A stretch of 5,372 bases of DNA from Clostridiales bacterium UBA4717 (GTDB lineage Bacteria; Bacillota; Clostridia; Oscillospirales; CAG-272). Each line of letters opens with the position of its first letter. Within the stretch, counting starts at the first letter, position 1. Where the stretch lies: NCBI GenBank assembly GCA_002404395.1, contig DHJP01000018.1, positions 1-5,372 on the forward strand, read 5' to 3'. The notes beneath the pieces are model-generated. The model was not told the DNA's origin. It saw only the letters and a program-made list of their open reading frames with translations, and ran no database searches. Shown here piece after piece: positions 1-5,359 of this stretch. The translations under genes and the position numbers were made by a program.

Positions 1-200
1 TCTTTCACGGGTATAAGATTCTGAGTATTGCCGCACAGTGCGCAAAAGTTATGCTGATGAGTTATAAATACTCCGTCGTTTTCAAGTGATATGAGCAATT
101 CTTCGTTAATTGAAATATTAAGCTCGCGTCTGATCTCTTTTGGGATAACAATTCTTCCGAGGCGGTCTATCGGACGAGTGCAGCTGATTTGTTTTTCCAT
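1..200 (-). CDS. AbrB/SpoVT-family transition-state regulator, C-terminus cut by window edge
   Basis: A DNA-binding regulator of the AbrB/MazE/SpoVT swapped-hairpin family; 66 codons are visible and the 3' end lies outside the window. Residues 9-29 (RPIDRLGRIVIPKEIRRELN) are the family signature: the arginines bind DNA and the strands form the dimeric barrel. After the fold, Cys53 and Cys56 form a CxxC (CALCGN), as in the short clostridial AbrB-like proteins that end in a small zinc-ribbon-like tail; the partner cysteines would lie beyond the edge. This argues against full-length SpoVT, which has a GAF domain there, although that cannot be excluded. The ATG at 198-200 is supported by an AAAGGAT ribosome site at 208-214. 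It diverges from spmA, with a consensus promoter at 286-314. Members of the family usually repress stationary-phase genes during growth; the exact role here is inferred. Confidence 0.9.
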   Translation of the reverse strand, partial: MEKQISCTRPIDRLGRIVIPKEIRRELNISINEELLISLENDGVFITHQHNFCALCGNTQNLIPVK

Positions 201-285
201 TTCGGCAATCCTTTCTTAATATTCGATAAAAAATGAGGCTGTGGCTGTGGGATATAAAAGATATCGCAACTGTAGCTTTTCCATT

Positions 286-314
286 ATTTTACAACAAATA
301 CCATTTTTTGTCAA
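286..314 (-). promoter_or_regulatory. Sigma-A promoter for the AbrB-like gene
   Basis: Reading the minus strand, a perfect TTGACA -35 (309-314) is followed by a 17-bp spacer and a TAAAAT -10 (286-291). Transcription would start near 279 and give a leader of about 79 nt before the AbrB-like ATG. The -35 hexamer coincides with a Spo0A-box-like TGTCAAT read on the plus strand, so Spo0A bound there would compete with RNA polymerase. The promoter match is direct; the regulation is inferred. Confidence 0.75.
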
Positions 315-363
315 TTGTCGTTAGTGACAAAAAAATGTCGCAAAAACTGTATAATTTGTCGAA
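309..363 (+). promoter_or_regulatory. Cluster of Spo0A-box-like sites between the AbrB-like gene and spmA
   Basis: The established 0A box is TGTCGAA. A perfect copy lies at 357-363. Partial copies lie at 336-342 (TGTCGCA), 316-322 (TGTCGTT) and 309-315 (TGTCAAT), plus a weak inverted one at 323-329. The three TGTCG cores start 20 and 21 bp apart, about two helical turns, so proteins bound to them would sit on one face of the DNA. Spo0A control of abrB is classical in Bacillus subtilis, which makes the placement meaningful. Binding has not been shown here. Confidence 0.55.
350..355 (+). promoter_or_regulatory. Possible -10 element for spmAB
   Basis: A perfect TATAAT faces spmA about 45 bp upstream of its start codon, but no good -35 lies 16-18 bp upstream. 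The nearest TTGACA-like stretch (GTGACA, 324-329) is 20 bp away. The gap is occupied by Spo0A-box-like motifs. Some Spo0A-activated sigma-A promoters, such as spoIIG of B. subtilis, have poorly spaced -35 elements, so this may be an activator-dependent promoter. No convincing sigma-E promoter, which might be expected for spm genes, was seen. Confidence 0.4.
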
Positions 364-384
364 AAATCAACTGTTTACACGGAC

Positions 385-390
385 AGGAGG
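385..390 (+). promoter_or_regulatory. Ribosome binding site selecting the GTG start of spmA
   Basis: A full AGGAGG lies 9 nt before the GTG at 400-402. It is the only strong site near the beginning of the reading frame and fixes the non-ATG start. Confidence 0.8.
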
Positions 391-399
391 CGAGGACAG

Positions 400-1008
400 G
401 TGCTCGGAAAAACTTTTTCAATAATGTGCGTTATCTCTATAACAGCCGCTGTTTTTAACGGACGGCTTGCGGAGATGTCGTCGGCAGTATTTGACGGAGC
501 CGCGCGGGCGGTAACGCTCACACTTGAACTTATAGGAATGATGTGTCTTTGGAACGGCGTCATGAATGTGCTGAAGGAAGCGGGAGCGATCGCCAAGCTC
601 GCCGGGCTGATATCGCCGATCTTGAAATTTTTATATCCGCGCGCATATAAAAGCGGCAACGGGATCAACGAGTGCGCGGCAAATATGGCGGCAAATCTGC
701 TCGGTATCGGTAATGCGGCAACGCCGCTTGCAATTACGGCGCTTGAAAAAATGCAGCTTGACAATGAATTTGGAGAAGCCGCAAGTGATGACATGATAAT
801 GCTTGCAGTGATAAATTGTTCGCCGCTGAATCTTTTGCCGATAACGCTTATGACGCTGCGCAAAGCCTCCGGAAGCGTCGATCCCGGTGCAATAATGGTT
901 CCCGTATGGATCGGTTCGCTTTTCGGCGCGGCATTTTCAATCGCTTTAGCCAAAGTATGCGCGCGCTTATGGCGCAATTTGCCTGAAAAGAGCAGGAGAC
1001 ATACATGA
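400..1008 (+). CDS. spmA: Spore maturation protein A
   Basis: A 202-residue membrane protein with the nucleoside-recognition/Gate fold, acting with SpmB. In B. subtilis and Clostridium perfringens, loss of SpmA/SpmB gives spores with a wetter core and lower heat resistance; the transported molecule is not established. Hydrophobic segments lie at about residues 5-20, 37-56, 64-78, 132-152 and 166-186. The SpmA signature NLLGIGNAATP is at 99-109, followed by the segment with SPLNLLPITL (141-150). The length matches the usual 195-205 residues. The start is GTG with an AGGAGG 9 nt upstream, and the N-terminus lines up with the family. Its TGA overlaps the ATG of spmB (ATGA, 1005-1008), indicating an operon with translational coupling. 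A long open frame exists on the opposite strand but has no family features. Confidence 0.95.
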   Translation: MLGKTFSIMCVISITAAVFNGRLAEMSSAVFDGAARAVTLTLELIGMMCLWNGVMNVLKEAGAIAKLAGLISPILKFLYPRAYKSGNGINECAANMAANLLGIGNAATPLAITALEKMQLDNEFGEAASDDMIMLAVINCSPLNLLPITLMTLRKASGSVDPGAIMVPVWIGSLFGAAFSIALAKVCARLWRNLPEKSRRHT

Positions 1009-1526
1009 AATACATACCGTCGGCGGCGATCGCGCTTATACTTTTGGCAAGCGCGCTGCTGATACTTTTTTCAAAGCGTAATTTGTTTGACAGTTTTATA
1101 AGCGGTGCGTTCGACGGTATGAGGTGCGCCGTAAAGCTTTTACCCACGCTCGTGATAATGTGTACGGCGGCGGCAATGTTTACCGCGTCGGGGGCGGGTG
1201 CGCACATAACGGCATTGATTTCGCCGATCACGGATTTTCTCGGTATTCCCGGTGAACTTCTGCCGTTTCTGGCAGTACGTCCGATTTCGGGAAGTGCGTC
1301 GAATTCCGTGATCAACGAGCTGTTTAGCGAATACGGCGCAGACAGCCTTGTAGGATTTACCGCTTCGGTGATTGCCGGTTGCTCGGACACTGTATTCTAC
1401 ATTGTTGCAGTGTATTTTTCGGCGGTGAATGTAAAAAATACGCGTTACGCCTTACCGGTCGGCATCATATCCATGCTCGTTGTCTGCGTCGTCTGCGCAC
1501 ATATCGCACGCCTTTTTGTCGGCTGA
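1005..1526 (+). CDS. spmB: Spore maturation protein B
   Basis: A 173-residue membrane protein, partner of SpmA and also of the nucleoside-recognition/Gate family; needed for spore-core dehydration in studied species. Membrane segments lie at about residues 7-22, 44-60, 68-92, 113-139 and 150-168. The conserved SpmB stretch RPISGSASNS (92-101), followed by EYGADSLVGFTASVIAGCSDT (109-129) and AVYFSAVNVKNTRYAL (135-150), is intact; the last of these is the most characteristic. The ATG is preceded by AGGAG at 994-998 inside the end of spmA and overlaps the spmA stop. The last 75 bp (1452-1526), which encode the final membrane segment, are also the antisense of the yfhO tail. No terminator hairpin is visible after the stop. 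Confidence 0.94.
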   Translation: MKYIPSAAIALILLASALLILFSKRNLFDSFISGAFDGMRCAVKLLPTLVIMCTAAAMFTASGAGAHITALISPITDFLGIPGELLPFLAVRPISGSASNSVINELFSEYGADSLVGFTASVIAGCSDTVFYIVAVYFSAVNVKNTRYALPVGIISMLVVCVVCAHIARLFVG

Positions 1527-4175
1527 ATTCCGCTTGCGTCGCGAAAATAAAGTATACAGCAACAGTACGCAAAGTCCGAATAACGCAATGAACGATCCGC
1601 CGATAAACTCTTTGGGCAGATATTTGACGGTAAATTCGTATTCACCTGCTTCAAGCACGACGCCTGTAAATATTCCGGCAACTTCAAGCGTTTCGCATTT
1701 TTTACCGTTTGCGGTGACCGTTATGTTTTTGTCGTAAGGCATGGTAAGCAACAGCAGATTCTTGTTGTCGGAAACCTTGAGCCGGCCGTTAAAGTGTGCA
1801 TCGGTATGCTTTTCGTCAAGTTCGGCTCCGCTTTGCTCAAGTATGCGCATAGTCTGCTCGAACGCATCTTCGTTCAGCGTGTAAAAATAAACAGAAGAGT
1901 TGAAGTTGACCTTTTCTTCTTCAAGTGCCATGGTTACGTATACCGTGTCTCCTGCCTTGTGCTCTCCGAGACAGAAAATACCGTGATTATCCGAGGTGAA
2001 ATATTTTTTTAATTCGGTCTCACCGAATTTTATCGTGATATCGCGTCTGTAGCCGTTTGTCACGGGAAAATATCCGTAGAGCACTCCGTCATGCTGCGCC
2101 GTAACAACAAAATTCAGTCTTGCCGAAAGCGAGGCTTTTTTCTTTGTGTAGGTTTTGATGGAGGCGTTTGAGGTGCGCTCGGCGTTTTCGGCGGTAATGT
2201 CGCACTTGTTGTTAGGAAGAAATATATCGGTGCGTGCTTTTCCGAGCATTGCACCCGTCATGCGGTTTAAGACTTCAAACGGGTTGTCGGCAGCCGAAGT
2301 ATCAAAGCCGATAAGCTCGGTATCGGTAAGGTATGCGATCGGAAGTGCATATGGATTCTTGAATACCGCCGCCTCACCGTTTGAGTCTGTCCATTCAAGA
2401 GTGTAGGAGGGATCTGGGACCTTATCAACATTGCTGACTACATATTTGATGCCGAGCAGGGAATCGTTTACGACATTGCCTCCGACATAATTTGAATGAT
2501 GAGATCTCGAAGAATAGCCTACATCCTCAAGAAAGTCGATGACCTTTGCGTTGAGAGTTGAAGTCGAGCCGGAAACTCCGTTTAAACGGAGTGCAAAGTT
2601 GTCGTTTACCTTTCGGAATACATAGCTTTCACTGCGGTACAGCCCCGGATCGGTTGAGTGAATATAGTCCGAAGCGGCACCGTATTTTTTCATAAAGTTT
2701 GCGTATGAAGCGTGATTTGAAAATCCAACGTCCTCGTTCATCAGCCCGTCGCTTGCAATACCGTTTGCGTAAAGCTCAAGGAGCGTGAGCGCAAGCAGTA
2801 TGACGGTCTTCCCTCGCAGTGATGAGCGCGACACGCGAAGTCCGATAAGCGTCAGGATCACGCCGCCCATTGCTGACCATACGCAGATCGACGGGTCAAA
2901 GGTATCATACTCGAATTTTTGAAGCAGTGCTGCGCCCGCCATGACGCACATACCCACCGCGATCGCGCTTTTCAATTCAAATCCGTTATCGGCGCAGAAA
3001 ATATCGCAGGCGGCAAGAATAAGAATGAATACAAATATGAAGCTGTATCTGAAATTCATCCAATTCGGGAACTGAAATCCGTGCCATACGAGGTCGATCG
3101 TCGAACCGCAGAAACTGACTGTGAGTATTGCAAGTAAGGCGCCGAGCGCCGCTTTCCGCCGCGGTCGGATTGCGGGAGATATGAAGTAAAGTATTCCGAG
3201 TATCAGGCATAAGGTCGAACAGTATACGAGCGGCATACCTTCGGGACGTACGGTATCATATGATACCGGGAGCATTTTCAAAAAGACATCGGCGAATGCG
3301 GTTTTGACCGAAAACGCATATTTCGGGGTGGAAAAGTCGCTTTTGCCGAAGCTCAGCGAATATGCCGCCGATAACAGCATCGGCGAAGCCAGCGCGGCGG
3401 AGATGAGCGAAAAGAGAGAAAAGCGAAGCGATGTTTTTATAAAATGGTGTCGTTCAAGCGTTGAACCGCGTTCTTCGGGAGTGCGTGAAAAATAGTAAGC
3501 GAAGAAAAAAAGCACCGCAAATATGCATATCATGTAACCGATATAATAGCTTGTTATAAGTGCGGCGGCAAGCGAGAGGGTGTAGAGCAGATGTTTTTTT
3601 TCGCAGATAAGACGCGTCATCCCGAGCAGTATCAGCGGCAACAGATACATACAGTCGATCCACATTGTATTTGAGGCGTAAATGATACCGTATGAGCAGA
3701 GTGCGTATGCGCTTGAAAAGATCAATGCGCGCGCTCCGAGAATATTACGCGTTTTTTCTATATAGTAGTACGAGGTCAGTCCGCACAGTCCGCACTTGCA
3801 AAGCAGGATGAGCAAGATCGCTTCTTGGATATTCCCCTTGGGAAAGAGCAGAACGAGCAGGGAAAGCGGACTTGCAAGATAATAGGCAAGTATCCCGAGA
3901 AATTCACCCGAGAGCGCACGTCTGAACGAGTAAAAAAAGCTTGCTTTTCCGATCAGCGCGTCGCGCAGCCCTTCAAAAAAATATACATACTGACCGTTCA
4001 GATCAAGTACAAGCACGGTGCCGTTGCCGAAAGGCCAAACCGACATTGAAATATAAATGAGCGCAAAGACTGCAAACGGAATAAGGAAAGCAAGCGTTCG
4101 GTATGCGCGTTTACTTGGAGTAAATCCCGAAAACAGGTCTTTAAGTTCGCTTTTGAGCGACATATCGTTATTCAC
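1452..4175 (-). CDS. YfhO-family polytopic membrane protein (GT-C-like)
   Basis: A 907-residue integral membrane protein of the bacterial YfhO family. In B. subtilis, YfhO has been proposed to be the GT-C-type enzyme that transfers sugars onto lipoteichoic acid outside the cell; the substrate here is unknown. About a dozen membrane segments fill residues 25-470 and a last one lies at 857-878. Between them is an extracytoplasmic domain (about 480-855). Family marks are Asp58-x3-Gln62-Tyr63 in the first outer loop, AYYLASPLSLL (98-108), the W172/D174 segment, and the C-terminal MPYDKNITVTANGKK (812-826) and FTGVVLEAGEYEFTVKYLP (836-854). The GTG start at 4173-4175 is chosen because GGAGGT lies 7 nt upstream; the ATG at 4161-4163 is 19 nt away. 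It overlaps the DUF951 stop by 8 bp. The last 24 residues (884-907) are hydrophilic and antisense to spmB. Confidence 0.92.
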   Translation of the reverse strand: MNNDMSLKSELKDLFSGFTPSKRAYRTLAFLIPFAVFALIYISMSVWPFGNGTVLVLDLNGQYVYFFEGLRDALIGKASFFYSFRRALSGEFLGILAYYLASPLSLLVLLFPKGNIQEAILLILLCKCGLCGLTSYYYIEKTRNILGARALIFSSAYALCSYGIIYASNTMWIDCMYLLPLILLGMTRLICEKKHLLYTLSLAAALITSYYIGYMICIFAVLFFFAYYFSRTPEERGSTLERHHFIKTSLRFSLFSLISAALASPMLLSAAYSLSFGKSDFSTPKYAFSVKTAFADVFLKMLPVSYDTVRPEGMPLVYCSTLCLILGILYFISPAIRPRRKAALGALLAILTVSFCGSTIDLVWHGFQFPNWMNFRYSFIFVFILILAACDIFCADNGFELKSAIAVGMCVMAGAALLQKFEYDTFDPSICVWSAMGGVILTLIGLRVSRSSLRGKTVILLALTLLELYANGIASDGLMNEDVGFSNHASYANFMKKYGAASDYIHSTDPGLYRSESYVFRKVNDNFALRLNGVSGSTSTLNAKVIDFLEDVGYSSRSHHSNYVGGNVVNDSLLGIKYVVSNVDKVPDPSYTLEWTDSNGEAAVFKNPYALPIAYLTDTELIGFDTSAADNPFEVLNRMTGAMLGKARTDIFLPNNKCDITAENAERTSNASIKTYTKKKASLSARLNFVVTAQHDGVLYGYFPVTNGYRRDITIKFGETELKKYFTSDNHGIFCLGEHKAGDTVYVTMALEEEKVNFNSSVYFYTLNEDAFEQTMRILEQSGAELDEKHTDAHFNGRLKVSDNKNLLLLTMPYDKNITVTANGKKCETLEVAGIFTGVVLEAGEYEFTVKYLPKEFIGGSFIALFGLCVLLLYTLFSRRKRNSADKKACDMCADDADNEHGYDADR

Positions 4176-4374
4176 CGTCGGTACCTCCGGAAATCACCTT
4201 TTTAATGTTTTTTTCGAGTTTGATCCGTGCTACCGTGACATCACGCGCACATTTTTCGCACACTATTCGTATATCCGAGCCGACACGCAGAACTTTCATG
4301 CGTTTTCCCCCGCAGGGATGGCATTTTTTCATTTCAAGAATATCGCCGACGTTCAGTTTGGGAATCGTATTCAT
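4168..4374 (-). CDS. DUF951 family small zinc-ribbon-like protein
   Basis: A 68-residue cytoplasmic protein of the DUF951 family (YyzM-like), common in Firmicutes and of unknown biochemical role. It matches the family along its length: LNVGDILEMKK (7-17), the HPCGG turn (19-23), LRVGSDIRIVCEKC (29-42) and a basic tail. Cys18/Cys21 and Cys39/Cys42 form two CxxC pairs that could bind one zinc ion. The ATG at 4372-4374 has a GGAGGA ribosome site 4 nt upstream. It is first in a two-gene unit with yfhO, which starts within its last codons, and a promoter lies at 4408-4436. In other Firmicutes this family is often found near chromosome segregation or GTPase genes; here it accompanies an envelope protein. 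Nucleic-acid binding is plausible from the ribbon fold but not shown. Confidence 0.88.
   Translation of the reverse strand: MNTIPKLNVGDILEMKKCHPCGGKRMKVLRVGSDIRIVCEKCARDVTVARIKLEKNIKKVISGGTDGE
4183..4188 (-). promoter_or_regulatory. Ribosome binding site selecting the GTG start of yfhO
   Basis: On the minus strand GGAGGT sits inside the last codons of the DUF951 gene, 7 nt before the GTG at 4175. The position supports coupled translation of the two genes and favours GTG over the in-frame ATG twelve bases downstream. Confidence 0.75.
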
Positions 4375-4407
4375 TATTTCCTCCGAAGCTTGCTGTTGCT
4401 TATTTAG

Positions 4408-4436
4408 ATTTTACCACGCTTTTTCAAATTTGGCAA
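4408..4436 (-). promoter_or_regulatory. Sigma-A promoter for DUF951-yfhO
   Basis: On the minus strand TTGCCA (-35, 4431-4436) is followed by a 17-bp spacer and TAAAAT (-10, 4408-4413). The bases just before the -10 read TGG, giving an extended -10 (TGnTAAAAT). Transcription would start near 4401, giving a short leader of about 27 nt before the DUF951 ATG. Confidence 0.75.
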
Positions 4437-4593
4437 TAGCGGAAGTGCTTTTGCTTTGAAAATTTACAATGGCGTGCGGAAGAATACTGTTTTGCGGTCC
4501 GCGATCATACGAATTTTTGTACCTGCGTCAAAACAAGGCTTGACCGCCGTGCGCCGGTATTATGGAAAAAAGGCGCGGCAAAGCGGTCGTATT
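4437..4593. other. Non-coding stretch between the DUF951 promoter and the AraC remnant
   Basis: No supported gene was found on either strand. The plus-strand open frame across 4456-4668 has no ribosome site and no recognisable family, and its right half is antisense to the AraC remnant. The only structure seen is the imperfect stem-loop at 4542-4588. Confidence 0.5.
4542..4588 (-). terminator. Imperfect stem-loop after the AraC remnant, possible old terminator
   Basis: Outer arms GACCGC (4542-4547) and GCGGTC (4583-4588) pair perfectly. Inner arms GCGCC (4551-4555) and GGCGC (4572-4576) pair inside them, around a 16-nt AT-rich loop. The structure begins 5 nt past the stop codon of the AraC-type remnant on the minus strand. 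The tract after it (AAGCCTTGTTTTG) is only moderately T-rich, so function as an intrinsic terminator is uncertain. Confidence 0.35.
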
Positions 4594-4721
4594 TTACATT
4601 TGCTTGGAAAAAATTCGGTATTCGCCCGGCGTTATACCGCTTTTTTCTTAAAGACCCTGCACATATAAGCGCTGTCCGAAAATCCGGACAATTCGGTCTG
4701 ACGAGCCAGAAGCTGGCGCTT
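4594..4721 (-). pseudogene. AraC-family regulator, C-terminal HTH remnant with frameshift
   Basis: On the minus strand the frame reads LLARQTELSGFSDSAYMCRVFKKK and then meets a stop at 4632-4634. In the neighbouring frame the text continues as SGITPGEYRIFSKQM and ends at 4594-4596. Joined, these give GFSDSAYMCRVFKKKSGITPGEYR, the recognition helix and C-terminal signature of AraC/XylS regulators. The break falls at a run of six A on the coding strand (4641-4646); one more A would restore the frame. The rest of the regulator, at least 200 residues, is missing: upstream the strand runs antisense into a MATE fragment. ELS passing straight into GFSD may also mark a small internal deletion of the usual 'IxEIA' helix. 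The identification is by motif and the product is certainly non-functional. Confidence 0.7.
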
Positions 4722-4739
4722 TATAAAATAAAAAGAGGC

Positions 4740-5069
4740 GTGGCGGGCAGTCTTGACGCGATCGCCTTTGATACGGCGTGTGCCCGTATGCTTTGTATGT
4801 TTATCCCGTACTTTTTGCTTGGATTTATGGAAGTCGGTGCCGGAGTAATGCAGGGACTCGGTCATTCGCTGATGTCAAGTATCGTATCGCTGACAGGCTC
4901 GGTGGTATTTCGTATACTATGGATATTTACGGTGTTCAAGGCTTTTCCGAGCGCAGAAGTGATATTTTTGTCGTATCCCATATCATGGTTATTGACAAGT
5001 TTTATGCACTATTTGTGTATTATTCGGATTTTAAAGAAAAAAACGGCTTTGCAGAACGCTTCACAATAA
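4740..5069 (+). pseudogene. MATE-family efflux transporter, C-terminal fragment
   Basis: An open frame of 109 codons matches only the end of multi-antimicrobial extrusion (MATE) transporters, which are normally about 440-460 residues. The recognisable part runs from about residue 13: ARMLCMFIPYFLLGFMEV, then GVMQGLGHS, FRILWIFTVF, and SYPISW near 78-83, followed by a final membrane helix and a basic tail. These correspond to the last three or four of twelve helices; the first three quarters, including the cation-binding N-lobe, are absent. No credible ribosome site precedes the GTG at 4740 (AGAGG is only 1 nt away) or the internal ATGs. The fragment abuts the AraC remnant head to head. It ends at TAA and is followed 5 nt later by a strong hairpin, probably its original terminator. 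Intact frame and motifs suggest a recent loss. Confidence 0.8.
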
Positions 5070-5074
5070 AATAT

Positions 5075-5137
5075 GCCGCAGACTTTCGTATCTTCGTGTT
5101 TTGTGAAGAATATTACGAAGTTTGCGGCTTTGCTTTT
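5075..5137 (+). terminator. Long hairpin terminator after the MATE fragment
   Basis: Arms at 5075-5090 and 5114-5128 pair along almost their full length (GCCGCA...TTCGTA against TACGAAG...GCGGC), with one bulged T and one G-U pair. A second perfect 5-bp stem, TCTTC (5091-5095) with GAAGA (5105-5109), stacks inside it. The 3' arm is followed by TTTGCTTTT (5129-5137). This is a good intrinsic terminator, placed 5 nt after the MATE stop codon. Confidence 0.7.
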
Positions 5138-5165
5138 GAAAAACAGCTTTTGCTGTTGACAAAAG
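5133..5165. promoter_or_regulatory. Palindrome overlapping the -35 box, candidate operator
   Basis: AACAGC (5142-5147) and GCTGTT (5152-5157) are perfect inverted repeats around TTTT. They are flanked by a second perfect pair, CTTTTG (5133-5138) and CAAAAG (5160-5165). The right arm overlaps the TTGACA -35 element. A repressor bound here would block the promoter. On the minus strand the same dyad is followed by several T, so a weak terminator is an alternative reading. Confidence 0.45.
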
Positions 5166-5184
5166 TATGTATGTGCGGTACAAT
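5156..5184 (+). promoter_or_regulatory. Consensus sigma-A promoter for the rightmost gene
   Basis: A perfect TTGACA (5156-5161), a 17-bp spacer and TACAAT (5179-5184) form one of the best promoters in the window. Transcription would begin near 5191 and run rightward out of the window, giving a leader of about 170 nt before the ATG at 5360. Confidence 0.75.
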
Positions 5185-5190
5185 TGCTTT

Positions 5191-5359
5191 GAAATAAGCA
5201 TGGCGTATTGTTTCAAAACGATCGCATATGAGATTGACGCTGATTACCGAATCTGCTGTGCCGACAAAGAAGATCAGCGCAGAGGTGCGATCCTTGCTCA
5301 GTGAAAGCTTCGGTTTCACGTATATTTTGTGAGCCGCCTACGACGGCATGGAGATTATT
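5191..5359 (+). ncRNA. Structured leader candidate upstream of the rightmost gene
   Basis: The transcript from the promoter at 5156-5184 can form nested stems. GATCGCA (5220-5226) pairs with TGCGATC (5286-5292). Inside it CGCTGAT (5238-5244) pairs with ATCAGCG (5273-5279). Next, GCTCA (5296-5300) and TGAGC (5330-5334) enclose GTGAAA/TTTCAC (5301-5306/5314-5319) with a C-UUCG-G loop. Finally GCCG (5333-5336) and CGGC (5344-5347) lie just before GGAG at 5350-5353. The last stem shares bases with TGAGC, and TCTGC (5252-5256)/GCAGA (5279-5283) competes with the inner stem, so two states are possible. No known riboswitch consensus was recognised. A 34-codon frame without ribosome site crosses the region, so a coding or decayed-coding origin remains possible. 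Confidence 0.35.

Noticed and set aside
304..334. Inverted repeat TTTTTTGTC / GACAAAAAA as a terminator
   Set aside because: The stem is almost pure A-T and lies between divergent promoters, so it is better explained as part of the Spo0A-box cluster and the -35 of the AbrB-like promoter.
233..424. Plus-strand 63-codon frame before spmA
   Set aside because: It crosses the divergent promoters and Spo0A-like boxes, has no ribosome site, and overlaps the spmA start in another frame.
375..977. Long open frame on the minus strand opposite spmA
   Set aside because: It is the antisense of a clearly identified gene, has no ribosome site or family motif, and its composition mirrors SpmA codons.
848..1390. 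Open frame on the minus strand opposite spmA/spmB
   Set aside because: Antisense shadow of two conserved genes; no recognisable features.
4778..5197. Plus-strand 139-codon frame overlapping the MATE fragment
   Set aside because: It is out of frame with clear MATE homology and reads through the terminator hairpin; a shadow frame.
5281..5290. AGAGGTGCGA, identical to the conserved 5' motif of lysine riboswitches
   Set aside because: The other lysine riboswitch elements do not follow, and too little room remains before the ribosome site for the five-helix aptamer. Treated as coincidence.
5113..5319. Minus-strand 68-codon frame
   Set aside because: It has no ribosome site and runs antisense through a consensus promoter, a palindrome and the leader stems.
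5330..5347. Selenocysteine recoding of TGA 5330-5332 using the small stem that follows
   Set aside because: The stem has only four base pairs and lies too close to the TGA for a typical bacterial SECIS hairpin; there is no redox motif around it.
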